Origin: Acidobacteriota bacterium
Lineage (GTDB): Bacteria; Acidobacteriota; Vicinamibacteria; Vicinamibacterales; UBA2999
Assembly (NCBI GenBank): GCA_947465645.1
Contig: CANIBQ010000001.1
Span: forward strand, 1-64,000
Length of the DNA stretch: 64,000 bases
Direction of reading: 5' to 3'
The position numbers and the translations under genes were made by a program. Within the stretch, counting starts at the first letter, position 1. Each line of letters begins with the position of its first letter. Below, piece by piece: positions 35,838-44,946 of this stretch. The notes below the pieces were generated by a model, which saw nothing but the letters and a program-made list of their open reading frames with translations, ran no database searches and was not told where the DNA came from.

Positions 35838-36697
35838 CCCCGCCGCGGTACGTGCCGGTTGTCGCCGCCGGGATTCTCGCGGCGCTGTTCGTGGTTGAGA
35901 GATTCTTCCCCTTGCGCCGCGCCCGGGCGCCGCTGGTGACGAGGCTGATCCTCAACGGCGCCATATCCGGACTGGCGTTCCTGACGGCGATGGTGGTGGT
36001 CCGGCCGTCGGCGATGCGCGCTCTGGGCTGGGCAACCCGCGAATCCTTCGGCCTGGTGCACGTCGTGCCGGCGCCCCCCTGGGCGCGGGCGGTGGTGGGT
36101 TTTGTCCTGCTGGACCTCAGCTTCTACTACTGGCACGTGCTCAATCACCGGCTGCCGTTCCTGTGGCGCTTCCACAACGTGCATCACATGGACCCCGACC
36201 TCGACGTCTCGACGGGCTTCCGCTTCCACTTCGGCGAGGTCCTGATGTCGACCGTGTTCCGCGTCACCCAGGTCACCGTGACCGGCGTGTCGTTCTCCAC
36301 CTTCGCCGCCTACGAGCTGGCCTTTCAGGCCAACACCCTGTTCCATCACAGCAATGTTCGATTGCCCATTCGCGTGGAGCGCCTCCTGAACACGGTGCTC
36401 GTCACGCCGCGGATGCACGGCGTCCACCACTCGCAGGTCCGCGGTGAAACCAACTCCAACTTCGGCGTCGTCTTCCGCTGGTGGGACGCGCTGCATCGCA
36501 GCATCCGCCTGAACGTGCCGCAGTCGCAGATCGTGATTGGCGTCGCCGGATACGCGCGGCCTGACGACAACCGCTTCCTCCACGCGCTGACACTCCCGTT
36601 CCGGCGTCAACGTGACTACTGGCGCAGGGACGATGGCACCGTGCCCGAGCGGGCGGCGAATGCACTGGCGCCAGAGCCAGCACGCCTGGCCGAGTAG
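35834..36697 (+). CDS. Fatty-acid hydroxylase/sterol desaturase family membrane protein
   Basis: This 287-residue di-iron membrane oxygenase has the family's histidine boxes: HVLNHR, HNVHHMD, FHHSN and HGVHHS, with several membrane helices before and between them. GTG start, overlapping the PepSY gene by four bases. The substrate is a lipid of unknown type. Its place in a metal island suggests membrane-lipid adjustment under metal stress, but this is speculative. Confidence 0.85.
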   Translation: MTPPRYVPVVAAGILAALFVVERFFPLRRARAPLVTRLILNGAISGLAFLTAMVVVRPSAMRALGWATRESFGLVHVVPAPPWARAVVGFVLLDLSFYYWHVLNHRLPFLWRFHNVHHMDPDLDVSTGFRFHFGEVLMSTVFRVTQVTVTGVSFSTFAAYELAFQANTLFHHSNVRLPIRVERLLNTVLVTPRMHGVHHSQVRGETNSNFGVVFRWWDALHRSIRLNVPQSQIVIGVAGYARPDDNRFLHALTLPFRRQRDYWRRDDGTVPERAANALAPEPARLAE

Positions 36698-36706
36698 GCC
36701 GGCGCG

Positions 36707-37114
36707 ATGGAGCTCGCTGGATTGTTCGTGGCGGCGTTCCTGGCGGCGACCATCCTGCCGCTCGCGTCAGAAGTTCCCCTGGCGCTCCTCGTGCGCTCCA
36801 GCGGCGAGCTGGTGCTGCCGGTGATGGTGGCGACCGCCGGCAACTATCTCGGCGCGTGCACGACCTACGCGCTCGCCCGCGGAGTCATCGGCCGCCGCTC
36901 ACCCAATCCTGACACCACCGCCGGACGCGCGGTGACGCTGTTCCGGCGCTACGGCGTTGCGACGCTTCTGCTCTCGTGGGTACCGATCATCGGCGACGCC
37001 TTCGTCGCGCTCGCCGGCGCTGCCAGGGTGCCGTTGCTGCCCTTCTCGGCCTTGACCATCGCCGGGAAGGCGGCGCGATACGCGGCCGTTGCGTGGCTGG
37101 CCTCGCGTGGGTGA
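36707..37114 (+). CDS. YqaA/DedA-like membrane protein
   Basis: This 135-residue membrane protein resembles the YqaA branch of the SNARE-associated/DedA superfamily. Motifs are FLAATILPLASEVPLALLV, the glycine-rich helix VATAGNYLGACTTYALARG, then WVPIIGDAFVALAGAARV with its conserved Pro, Asp and Gly. Its function is unknown; family relatives take part in lipid flipping or envelope homeostasis. It is 9 bp after the hydroxylase-family gene and 9 bp before the sigma-factor gene. Confidence 0.8.
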   Translation: MELAGLFVAAFLAATILPLASEVPLALLVRSSGELVLPVMVATAGNYLGACTTYALARGVIGRRSPNPDTTAGRAVTLFRRYGVATLLLSWVPIIGDAFVALAGAARVPLLPFSALTIAGKAARYAAVAWLASRG

Positions 37115-37123
37115 CCATCGGGG

Positions 37124-37657
37124 GTGATTGAAACCCTGCTCGAGAATCAGCGCGCGTTCCTTCGCTACCTGGAGCGCCGGGTCGGAGACCGCGCGCTGGC
37201 CGAAGACATCCTGCAGGACTCGTTCGCCAAAGTGGTGGCTCGGCCGGAGCTGGCTCCCGCGGATGAATCGATCGTCCCGTGGTTCTATCGAACGCTGCGC
37301 AACGCCGCCATCGATCAGCTCCGGCGCCGCGGCGCCGCCGGCCGCGCCGCTGAGGCATTCGCCCGCGAGCTGGAAGCCGGGCTCATCCCCGGCTCCGAAA
37401 TCGAGGCCGAGATCTGCGCCTGCGTCACGCGGCTGGCCGGCACGCTCAAGCCCGAGTATGCCGCGGCGCTGCAGGCGATCGACGTGCGCGGCACGCCCGT
37501 AAAGGACTTCGCGGTCGAGCAGGGCCTCTCGGCCAGCAACGCCGGAGTCCGCGTGTTTCGCGCCCGGGAGGCGCTGAAGCGGCGGGTGATGGAATCGTGT
37601 GGCACATGCGCCGAGCATGGGTGCGTCGACTGCACCTGCCGCGCGTCCCGGGTGTAA
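37124..37657 (+). CDS. ECF sigma factor with CorE-like cysteine-rich tail
   Basis: This 177-residue RNA polymerase sigma factor has region 2 (FLRYLERRVGDRALAEDILQ), region 4 (GTPVKDFAVEQGLSASNAGV) and a 14-residue tail with five cysteines (159, 162, 167, 170, 172), CGTCAEHGCVDCTC, including a final CxC. Such tails define CorE-type (ECF44-like) sigma factors, in which metal binding to the tail controls activity without an anti-sigma factor. No anti-sigma gene is next to it. GTG start. It lies 44 bp upstream of the copper ATPase and is the best candidate regulator of this island. Confidence 0.85.
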   Translation: MIETLLENQRAFLRYLERRVGDRALAEDILQDSFAKVVARPELAPADESIVPWFYRTLRNAAIDQLRRRGAAGRAAEAFARELEAGLIPGSEIEAEICACVTRLAGTLKPEYAAALQAIDVRGTPVKDFAVEQGLSASNAGVRVFRAREALKRRVMESCGTCAEHGCVDCTCRASRV

Positions 37658-37677
37658 TGCCGCGGGGGGGCATGCGT

Positions 37678-37694
37678 TAACCTGCTAGAGGTTA
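37678..37694. promoter_or_regulatory. Small inverted repeat before the copper ATPase
   Basis: TAACCT and AGGTTA are separated by 5 bp, 8 bp before the copper ATPase start codon. It may be an operator or a chance palindrome overlapping the ribosome-binding site. Confidence 0.3.
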
Positions 37695-37701
37695 CCGACC
37701 G

Positions 37702-40134
37702 ATGCCCGAACATCAGCACGTCCCTGTCCCTGGAAAAGCAATCGATCCGGTCTGCGGCATGACCGTGGACCCCGCTCGCGCCGCCGGCCACGTCGAACAC
37801 AAGGGGCAGACCTACCACTTCTGCGGCAAGCGCTGCGTTGAGCGCTTCACGGCCGACCCTGAGCGGTTTCTCGCGCCCGCCGCGCCGCCGGTCGCCGTAC
37901 CGGTCACCCTGCACCCTGCACGTGCACATGCACCCGCACATGCACCTGCACGTGCACCTGCACCTGCACCTGCACCTGCAAGTGCACCTGCAAGTGCACC
38001 TGCACCCGGAACCTCCTGGACCTGCCCGATGCACCCCGAGGTCGTCCGGGACGTCCCGGGAAGCTGCCCGCTCTGCGGCATGGCGCTCGAGCCGATGACC
38101 GTCGCACTGGAGGACGGTCCTAATCCTGAACTCGCCGACATGACGCGCCGCTTCAAAGTCGCGGCGCTTCTCGCCGCGCCCGTCGTCGTGCTCGCCATGG
38201 GTGACATGGTGCTGGGCATGGGACTCGGAGGGCGGCTGGACGTCCAGATCACCAATTGGGTCGGGCTGGCGCTCGGCACGCCCGTCGTCTTCTGGGCAGG
38301 GTGGCCATTCTTCGAGCGCGCCTGGGCCTCAATCGTCAATCGCAGTCCCAACATGTTCACGCTGATCGCGCTTGGCGTTGGGGCGGCCTATCTGTACAGC
38401 GCGGCGGCCACGATCGCCCCGGCCTGGTTCCCGGACGGTTTCCGGATGCACGGCGTCGTGGAGACATATTTCGACACGGCGGTCGTGATCACTGCGCTGG
38501 TGCTCCTCGGGCAGGTCCTCGAACTGCGCGCGCGCAGCCAGACAAGCTCCGCGATCCGGCAACTGCTCGGCCTCGCGCCGAAGACCGCGCGCCGGATCAG
38601 CGGCGATCGCGAGGAGGACGTGCCGCTCGCCGACGTGCTGGTGGGCGACCTGCTCCGCGCGCGGCCTGGCGAAAAAATTCCGGTCGACGGCGTTGTCACC
38701 GAGGGTCGAAGCTCGGTTGACGAGTCGATGGTGACGGGTGAGCCGGTGCCGGTCGAAAAGGAGCGCGGCGCGAAAGTCACCGGAGGGACGGTCAACGGTA
38801 CGGGTGCGCTCGTCATCCGCGCCGAGCGCGTGGGCAGCGATACCCTGCTTGCGCAGATCGTCCGGATGGTCTCGGAGGCCCAGCGGAGCCGCGCGCCGAT
38901 CCAGCGTCTGGCCGACCGCATCGCCGCCTGGTTCGTACCCGCCGTCGTGGCCGTGGCGGTGATGAGCTTCATCGCCTGGAGCGTATGGGGCCCGGAGCCG
39001 CGCCTGGCGTACGCGCTGGTCAATGCAGTCGCCGTGCTGATCATCGCGTGCCCGTGCGCGCTCGGCCTCGCGACGCCGATGTCGATCATGGTCGGCACCG
39101 GGCAGGGCGCCACGGTCGGCGTGCTCATCAAGAACGCCGAAGCGCTCGAACGGCTCGAGAAGGTGGACGTCCTGGTCGTCGACAAGACCGGCACGCTCAC
39201 CGAAGGCAAGCCCCGGCTCGTGACCGTCGTTCCGCTCGGTGGCAGTGTCACTGGCAGCGTCACTGAGCGCGAGCTGCTGTCGCTGGCCGCAGGCCTCGAG
39301 CAGGCGAGTGAACACCCGCTGGCCGCGGCGATCGTCGCAGGCGCCCGCGAGCGGCAGGCACCTGTCGAATCGGCATCGGATTTCCGCTCGGAGACCGGGA
39401 AAGGGGTGCTCGGCCGCGTCGCAGGTCGCATCGTCGCGCTTGGCAATGCCGCGCTGATGGGGGATCTCGGCGTCGACCTCGGCTCCAGCCAGGCGCAGGC
39501 CGACGCTCTGCGAAGCGAGGGGCAGACGGTGATGTTCGTCGCCGTCGATCGGCGGCTTGGCGGCCTGCTCGGCGTGACTGATCCGATCAAAAGCTCCACC
39601 CCCGAGGCGGTGAAGGAACTGCACCAGGAAGGCCTCCGCCTGATCATGCTCACCGGCGACAGCCGCACGACCGCCCAGGCGGTCGCGAAGACGCTCGGCA
39701 TGGACGACGTGATCGCCGAGGTGCTGCCGGCGCAGAAGCTGGAGGTCGTCAAGGATCTGCAGTCGAAGGGGCATGCCGTCGCCATGGCGGGAGACGGCAT
39801 CAACGACGCCCCGGCGCTGGCGCAGGCGACCGTCGGCATCGCGATGGGGACCGGGACTGACGTCGCGATGGAAAGCGCCGGGATTACGCTGGTGAAGGGC
39901 GATCTGCGCGGCATCGCACGCGCCCGCCGCCTGAGCCGCGCGACGATGCGCAACATCCGGCAGAATCTCGTGCTCGCGTTCATCTACAACCTTGTCGGCG
40001 TCCCGGTCGCCGCCGGCATTCTGTATCCACTTACCGGGACGCTCATCAGCCCGATCTGGGCGAGCGCAGCGATGACGCTGAGCTCGGTGTCGGTCATCGG
40101 CAACGCGTTGCGCCTGCGCCGCGTCCGGCTGTAA
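37702..40134 (+). CDS. copA: Copper-exporting P1B-type ATPase with YHS and heavy-metal-binding N-domains
   Basis: This 810-residue inner-membrane pump has, in order, a YHS domain ([13 protein letters not shown] ... [10 protein letters not shown], residues 14-55), a Pro/Ala linker, a heavy-metal-binding domain ([19 protein letters not shown], about 108-132) and an eight-helix ATPase core. The Cu(I) site CPC is at 450-452, the phosphorylation motif DKTGT starts at Asp494, and TGES-like MVTGEPVPV and [10 protein letters not shown] are present. CPC and the Asn/Tyr pair in the helix IYNLVGVP point to Cu(I). The linker is coded by a GCACCT microsatellite. Confidence 0.93.
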   Translation: MPEHQHVPVPGKAIDPVCGMTVDPARAAGHVEHKGQTYHFCGKRCVERFTADPERFLAPAAPPVAVPVTLHPARAHAPAHAPARAPAPAPAPASAPASAPAPGTSWTCPMHPEVVRDVPGSCPLCGMALEPMTVALEDGPNPELADMTRRFKVAALLAAPVVVLAMGDMVLGMGLGGRLDVQITNWVGLALGTPVVFWAGWPFFERAWASIVNRSPNMFTLIALGVGAAYLYSAAATIAPAWFPDGFRMHGVVETYFDTAVVITALVLLGQVLELRARSQTSSAIRQLLGLAPKTARRISGDREEDVPLADVLVGDLLRARPGEKIPVDGVVTEGRSSVDESMVTGEPVPVEKERGAKVTGGTVNGTGALVIRAERVGSDTLLAQIVRMVSEAQRSRAPIQRLADRIAAWFVPAVVAVAVMSFIAWSVWGPEPRLAYALVNAVAVLIIACPCALGLATPMSIMVGTGQGATVGVLIKNAEALERLEKVDVLVVDKTGTLTEGKPRLVTVVPLGGSVTGSVTERELLSLAAGLEQASEHPLAAAIVAGARERQAPVESASDFRSETGKGVLGRVAGRIVALGNAALMGDLGVDLGSSQAQADALRSEGQTVMFVAVDRRLGGLLGVTDPIKSSTPEAVKELHQEGLRLIMLTGDSRTTAQAVAKTLGMDDVIAEVLPAQKLEVVKDLQSKGHAVAMAGDGINDAPALAQATVGIAMGTGTDVAMESAGITLVKGDLRGIARARRLSRATMRNIRQNLVLAFIYNLVGVPVAAGILYPLTGTLISPIWASAAMTLSSVSVIGNALRLRRVRL
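37911..38007. repeat. Hexamer (GCACCT) tract in the copA linker
   Basis: About 97 bp of GCACCT, GCACGT and GCAAGT hexamers in tandem, encoding alternating Ala-Pro/His/Arg/Ser residues 71-102. It keeps frame because the unit is six bases long. The reverse frame gives a His/Leu-rich string, which is not a gene. Confidence 0.85.
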
Positions 40135-40139
40135 GTCAC

Positions 40140-40883
40140 GTGTATCCGGTCCTGTTTCGCATCGGCGCCTTCGAGATCACGACCTTCGGCGTGCTGGTGG
40201 GGATCGCCGCCCTCGTCGGGATCTGGATCTTCGGCCGCGAGCTTCGGCGCGCTGGACTACCGGAGTCAGGTGGGAACGCGGCAATAGCGGGAGTCATCGG
40301 AGGCCTTGCGGGCGCCAAGCTGATCTGGACGCTCGAACACCTGGGAACTGGCACGTTCAGTTCGCTGTTCTTCAATCGCGGCGGTTTGAGCTGGTTCGGC
40401 GGGTTGATTGGCGGCGTGGGCACGGGCCTCTGGATGTTGCGGCGGCACGGTCTTCCGCTCATCCCGGCGCTTGCCGCCGCCACTCCCGCGCTGGCCGTGG
40501 GTCACGCGATCGGGAGGGTTGGGTGCTTCCTGGTTGGCGACGACTACGGCCGGCCGAGCGATCTTCCGTGGGCGGTGGCGTTCCCGGAGGGGTTGCCGCC
40601 GACGACGGTGCCCGTCCACCCGACGCAGCTGTATGAGGCGTTTGCGCTAGGGCTGGTCGCGTGGCTGCTGGTGCGGTGGCGGCGTGCCGGTGTGGCCGAC
40701 AGAATCGTCCTCGGCCGATACCTGGCAATGGCCGGCTCAGTGAGGTTTGCGATCGAGTTCATTCGCGTGAACGAACGGCTGCTCGGGCCCTTGACGCTCG
40801 CGCATCTGTTTTCGCTCGGGCTGATGATGGTGGGGCTGATCGTCATCGCACGCACCTCAGCGGACGCACCGGAGGTTCCGTGA
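40140..40883 (+). CDS. lgt: Prolipoprotein diacylglyceryl transferase-like protein
   Basis: This 247-residue polytopic protein resembles Lgt, which attaches diacylglycerol to lipoprotein cysteines. Motifs are FGVLVGIAALVGIWIFGREL, GGLSWFGGLIGGVG, HAIGRVGCFLVGDDYGRP and HPTQLYEAF. The signature normally reads GRxGNFxN; here it is GRVGCFLVGDD, so the protein is a divergent branch. The essential Arg of this segment is kept. GTG start, 6 bp after the copper ATPase. It may be a dedicated paralog; a canonical Lgt could be elsewhere in the genome. Confidence 0.8.
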   Translation: MYPVLFRIGAFEITTFGVLVGIAALVGIWIFGRELRRAGLPESGGNAAIAGVIGGLAGAKLIWTLEHLGTGTFSSLFFNRGGLSWFGGLIGGVGTGLWMLRRHGLPLIPALAAATPALAVGHAIGRVGCFLVGDDYGRPSDLPWAVAFPEGLPPTTVPVHPTQLYEAFALGLVAWLLVRWRRAGVADRIVLGRYLAMAGSVRFAIEFIRVNERLLGPLTLAHLFSLGLMMVGLIVIARTSADAPEVP

Positions 40884-40912
40884 CGTTGGCGGTATACTCG
40901 GCAGGTAGACAG

Positions 40913-41266
40913 ATGGTCAGGTCGGCAGCTCTTCTCGTCCTCTTGAGCTTGGTGGGAACGTCCGCCGTCGGCCTCGCGTGCGGGCTCGCCTGTGGCGCTT
41001 CGCATCAGACGGCGGCCGCGGGATGCCACGATCATGGCGCGGCAGGGTCCGGCCCGGCGCTGACCGCCACCCACGCGTGTGACCACGAGAGCAGCATCGA
41101 CGCGTTTACGATGCAGACACAGCGGGGCCTGTCGCACTCCGCAAGCGTCGCCACCGTTCTGACGGGAGCCTCCGCAGTCGATTGGCTGGCCGTCGGCGAC
41201 CGGTGGGAGTTCCCACCCGGCGCCGCCAGTTCCTCACGCTTCCGCTCGTCGATCCTCCGCATCTGA
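40913..41266 (+). CDS. Short secreted Cys/His-rich protein before a multicopper oxidase
   Basis: A 117-residue protein. A signal peptide leads into GLACGLACGASHQ, then AAAGCHDHGAAG and THACDHESS, Cys/His clusters suited to soft-metal binding. The remainder is Ser/Thr-rich. The ATG at 40913 is preferred because it gives a clean signal peptide. Its layout matches the protein at 27909, and it sits directly before the oxidase, so a periplasmic copper-binding role is likely but unproven. Confidence 0.6.
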   Translation: MVRSAALLVLLSLVGTSAVGLACGLACGASHQTAAAGCHDHGAAGSGPALTATHACDHESSIDAFTMQTQRGLSHSASVATVLTGASAVDWLAVGDRWEFPPGAASSSRFRSSILRI

Positions 41267-41353
41267 TTTTTCCCGCCTCGTGATGTGGCCGTAGTCGGTC
41301 ACGTTTCTGCGGCACGTTGCCGCGATTCCTCGCAATCTGGTTTCGGAGTTCTC

Positions 41354-42775
41354 ATGCAACCGAGCAGACGGTCGTTCCTGCGTGGCCTTGCATCGGCGAC
41401 GGGCGTCGCCACCGCACAGACCGCGTACGCGCAACACGAAGGGCATCAGGTGCCGGATTCCCAGCCGCGGGCTCCGCGTCCGGCCGCAGCCGCGGCTGCG
41501 GCGCCGGTGCCGTTCGATCGACTTGGTCCCGGGGTCATCCCGGTCGTGTCGCCCGATGTGCCCGACATGCCGTGGCGCCTCGACAACGGGGTGAAGGTGT
41601 TCGACATCCGCGTGGAGCACGTCCGGACGGAGTTCATTCCCGGGCGCGTCGTCGATGCGTGGGGGTTCAACGGCAGCGTGCCGGGCCCCACGATTCAGGT
41701 CAACGAAGGCGATCGAGTCCGGTTGATCGTGGAGAACCGCCTACCGGAGCCGTACTCCATGCACTGGCATGGACTCGAGGTGCCGATCGACATGGACGGG
41801 ATGCCGGGGATCTCGCAGGATCTGATTCCGCCTGGCGGAAAATTCACCTACGAATTCACGCTGCACCAGAACGGCACCTTCTTCTACCACTCGCACATGG
41901 CGATGCAGGAAATGATGGGCACGATCGGGTTGTTCATCGTTCATCCCCGTCGCGCGCACGCGCCAGCCGTGGACCGTGATTTCGGCGTCATCCTCCAGGG
42001 TTGGGCCCTGCTGCCGAACAACACCATCCCGAACTCGCTGGCGATGGAGTTCAACTGGCTGACGATGAACGGCAAAGCGGGGCCGGACATGACGCCGATG
42101 CTCTGCAAGCGCGGCGAACGGGTCAGGATTCGCATCGTCAACCTGAGCATGGATCACCATCCCATGCACCTGCACGGACATCAGTTCTACGTGACGGGCA
42201 CGGAAGGAGGACGCATCCGGACGACGGCGGTCGAGGCGGGGAACACGGTGCTGGTGGGCGTCGCGCAGGCGCGCGACATCGAGTTCATCGCGGACAATCC
42301 CGGTGACTGGCACTTTCACTGCCACCTGCCGCATCACATGATGAACCAGATGGCCTCGATGGTCGGGCCGTTGATGATGGGCCACAGCGCGGGGATGCGC
42401 CCCGGCGGCATGGACCCCGGGATGGGGATCGTCGGCGGCAGCGCACTCGACCGCGACTCGGGACCCGCCTTCGGGCGCACGCTCGCGGTCGGAGCCGAGG
42501 GGGAACGCGCGGTGACGAACATGCCGCTCGGCCAGGCTCCCGGCTCCATTCAGTCCGGAGGCGCTGAACCGAACGCCGGCATGTTCCCGGGCTACCCCCA
42601 GGACATGTTCATGGTGATGGACAACGCCGTCGCGAAACCGGAGACGTACGGCCTGCGGCCGGGATGGAGCGGCGGCACGATGGGCATGATGACGATCGTT
42701 CGCGTCCTGGAGCCGGAGATGTTCGACAAGATCCAGGAGCTCAAGGCGGAGCAGACACGAAGGGCGGGAGCGTAA
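41354..42775 (+). CDS. Multicopper oxidase, Tat-exported
   Basis: This 473-residue enzyme begins with a twin-arginine signal (RRSFLRGLASATG) and has the four copper motifs: HWHGLEVP, YHSHMAMQ, HHPMHLHGHQFYV and WHFHCHLPHHMM. It probably oxidises Cu(I) to the less toxic Cu(II) in the periplasm, like CueO/CopA oxidases. A His/Met/Gly-rich segment follows the last motif (MVGPLMMGHSAGMRPGGMDP), typical of copper-resistance oxidases. The start is placed at the RRSFLR-containing ATG. Its stop overlaps the next start by one base. Confidence 0.92.
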   Translation: MQPSRRSFLRGLASATGVATAQTAYAQHEGHQVPDSQPRAPRPAAAAAAAPVPFDRLGPGVIPVVSPDVPDMPWRLDNGVKVFDIRVEHVRTEFIPGRVVDAWGFNGSVPGPTIQVNEGDRVRLIVENRLPEPYSMHWHGLEVPIDMDGMPGISQDLIPPGGKFTYEFTLHQNGTFFYHSHMAMQEMMGTIGLFIVHPRRAHAPAVDRDFGVILQGWALLPNNTIPNSLAMEFNWLTMNGKAGPDMTPMLCKRGERVRIRIVNLSMDHHPMHLHGHQFYVTGTEGGRIRTTAVEAGNTVLVGVAQARDIEFIADNPGDWHFHCHLPHHMMNQMASMVGPLMMGHSAGMRPGGMDPGMGIVGGSALDRDSGPAFGRTLAVGAEGERAVTNMPLGQAPGSIQSGGAEPNAGMFPGYPQDMFMVMDNAVAKPETYGLRPGWSGGTMGMMTIVRVLEPEMFDKIQELKAEQTRRAGA

Positions 42776-44148
42776 TGCGTTCGGACCGCATCGTAATCTG
42801 CGCGCTGACGGCGATGCTGATCGCCGCGCCGGCGGTCGGCCAGCCGCCCGGATCTTCGCAAGCGGCGACCGTCCCCCCGCTGACACTGGCCGAGTTGGAG
42901 CGCCTGGCGCTCGAGAACAATCCGACCGTGCGTCAGGCGGCCGCTGCGGTGGAGGTGGCCCGGGCGCGGGCGCGGCAGGCGGGGGCGTGGCCGAATCCCA
43001 CGATCGGCTATTCGGCGGAAGAAGTGTCGGGCGGGCCGACGATCCGGTGGGGCGAGCACGGCGTGTTCGCCGAGCAGCGGATCCCGCTCGGAGGGAAGCT
43101 GCGCCTCGGCCGGGCGGTGTTCGAGAGCGAAGCGGTCCAGGCCGAATCGCTCGCCGACCTGCAGCGGCAGCGGATCATGTCGGCCGTTCGGACGCAGTAC
43201 TACGAGATTCTCACGGTAGAACGGCGCGTGGAGGTGCTGGACCGTCTCGCGCAGTTGTCGAACGAGGCGGTGGGTGTGACGCGCCAGTTGTACAACGTCG
43301 GCGCCGCCGATCGCCCCGATGTCCTCGAGGCGGAGATCGAGGCGCGGCGAGCCCAGCTCGAGGTGACGGCCGCTCGCAACAGCCGGTTTGCAGCCTGGCG
43401 ACGCCTCGCGGCGACCGTCGGCGATCGCGGGCTGATGCCGCGCCCGCTGTCGGTCTCACTCGATGCGGCGGTCCCTGAGCTCGATCGTGAGACGGCATTG
43501 AAGCAAATCCTCGGACAAAGCCCCGAGGTGCGAGCCGCCCGCGCCGACGTCGAGCGGAACAGGGCGCTGGTGTCGCAGGCGCGTAAAGAGACGTTTCCGG
43601 ATCTCTTCCTTCGCGGTGGGTTGGCGTACAACCGGGAGCTGCTGGAGACGAGCGCCGCCGGGCGTCCCGAGGCCGTCGGACGCGAAGGGTCTTTCGAAGC
43701 CGGCGTCAGCGTGCCGCTGTTCAATCGGAACCAGGGAGGCATCGCCGCCGCCCGAGCGGAGCAGGGCCGCGCCGAAGCCGAGGTGATGCGTCTCGAGCTG
43801 TCGTTCGAATCACGCATCGCGTCGTGGTTCGATGTGTATCTGACAGCGCTGCGCTCGGCCGAAGCGCACCGGGACGAGATGCTCCCGCTGGCGGAAGAGG
43901 CCTATCGGCTCTATCTGGCCCGCTACCGCGAGGCCGCCGCCGCCTATCCCCAGGTGCTGATCGCCCAGCGAACGTTGTTCGAGCTCAATGCCGAGTATCT
44001 GGAGGACCTCGAAACCGCCTGGCGGGCGGCGCTCCGCATCCAGGGTTTTCTCATCGATGACGACGGGCTGGCCGCTCCCATGCGAGCGGGCGAAGCCGAA
44101 GGCGGAACGGGAGGCTCGATGCTTCGAGGCTCCATGCGCAACGATTAA
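42775..44148 (+). CDS. TolC-family outer-membrane efflux protein (second copy)
   Basis: This 457-residue protein has a signal peptide (APAVGQPPG) and two efflux-protein repeats, including LERLALENNPTVRQAAAAVE and ALKQILGQSPEVRAARADVE. The tip segment LFLRGGLAYNRELLETSAAG suits a TolC-like channel. No adaptor or pump gene is adjacent: it lies between a multicopper oxidase (1-bp overlap) and a YHS-like protein, so it may serve one of the two RND systems in the window or stand alone. Confidence 0.88.
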   Translation: MRSDRIVICALTAMLIAAPAVGQPPGSSQAATVPPLTLAELERLALENNPTVRQAAAAVEVARARARQAGAWPNPTIGYSAEEVSGGPTIRWGEHGVFAEQRIPLGGKLRLGRAVFESEAVQAESLADLQRQRIMSAVRTQYYEILTVERRVEVLDRLAQLSNEAVGVTRQLYNVGAADRPDVLEAEIEARRAQLEVTAARNSRFAAWRRLAATVGDRGLMPRPLSVSLDAAVPELDRETALKQILGQSPEVRAARADVERNRALVSQARKETFPDLFLRGGLAYNRELLETSAAGRPEAVGREGSFEAGVSVPLFNRNQGGIAAARAEQGRAEAEVMRLELSFESRIASWFDVYLTALRSAEAHRDEMLPLAEEAYRLYLARYREAAAAYPQVLIAQRTLFELNAEYLEDLETAWRAALRIQGFLIDDDGLAAPMRAGEAEGGTGGSMLRGSMRND

Positions 44149-44162
44149 TGCAGGAGAGCACC

Positions 44163-44942
44163 ATGTCGAGAAATACTGTTCGCGCCGCGTTGACCTTGTT
44201 GCTGGCTGCGCCGGTGATGGCCGTGGCACAAGGCGCACCGGCGATGCCCACGGCGCAGGCAGAGGTCAATCCGGCGCTCGTCACCGCATGCGTGCAGGCG
44301 CAGCAGCAGGTGATGATGGCCGCCGACGGGGCGAATCGCCGCCTCGAGCTCGCGCGCCAGACGAACCAGCCGGCGGCCATGCGCGCCGCCATGGACGATC
44401 TGCAGGTGGTGCTGTCGTCGATGCGGACGCAGTTGACGCCGTGCGCGACCCTCGAAGCCGCGGCTGCACCCGCGGGAGGCGCGATGGCCGGCCACGACAT
44501 GAGTACGATGTCGCCGCCGGGGGCGCGGTCGCCAGGGATGCCGGTGATGCCTACGGGTTCGCCCGCCGCTGCCGATCCGCATGCAGGGATGGTCATGCCA
44601 GCTTCGCCGGTTCGCCCGGCCGCCGCCGGTGCTGCCCGCGCCGCGGCACCCGCTGGGAAGCCGGCGACCGCGCCTGCCGACCCACATGCCGGGATGGTCA
44701 TGCCGGCTCCCGCGGCGCCTGCCTCCTCGACCGCGACACTTCCGGCGCCGGCGACGAGCGTCGACAGTTTGAAATGCCCGCGCCCGGTTGACCCGAGGAC
44801 AGCGCTACGTGTGCTCCATCAGGGCCGCACGTACTATTTCTGCTCAGAGCAGGAGAGGTCCACGTTCGTGAAGGATCCGGCGAAGTACGGGACGGGGGCT
44901 CCGGCCGGGCAGGCGGCGCCCGCGCCGGCGCACGTACACTGA
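44163..44942 (+). CDS. Secreted protein with C-terminal YHS-like metal domain
   Basis: This 259-residue protein has a signal peptide, a helical N-terminal part with two Cys (VTACVQAQQQ and LTPCATLE), and a Pro/Ala/Met-rich middle with ADPHAGMVMPA repeated at about residues 140 and 180. A C-terminal YHS-like domain follows: SLKCPRPVDPRTALR and GRTYYFCSEQERSTF. A repeated Met/His motif and a YHS-type domain fit copper binding in the periplasm. The ATG follows an AGGAGAGC site. It lies 4 bp before the cytochrome c gene. Confidence 0.7.
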   Translation: MSRNTVRAALTLLLAAPVMAVAQGAPAMPTAQAEVNPALVTACVQAQQQVMMAADGANRRLELARQTNQPAAMRAAMDDLQVVLSSMRTQLTPCATLEAAAAPAGGAMAGHDMSTMSPPGARSPGMPVMPTGSPAAADPHAGMVMPASPVRPAAAGAARAAAPAGKPATAPADPHAGMVMPAPAAPASSTATLPAPATSVDSLKCPRPVDPRTALRVLHQGRTYYFCSEQERSTFVKDPAKYGTGAPAGQAAPAPAHVH

Positions 44943-44946
44943 CCCG

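Noticed and set aside
37838..38098. Frame with a striking His/Leu repeat that could look like a metal-binding protein
   Set aside because: It is a shifted reading of the GCACCT tract inside copA and has no signal peptide, ribosome-binding site or domain.
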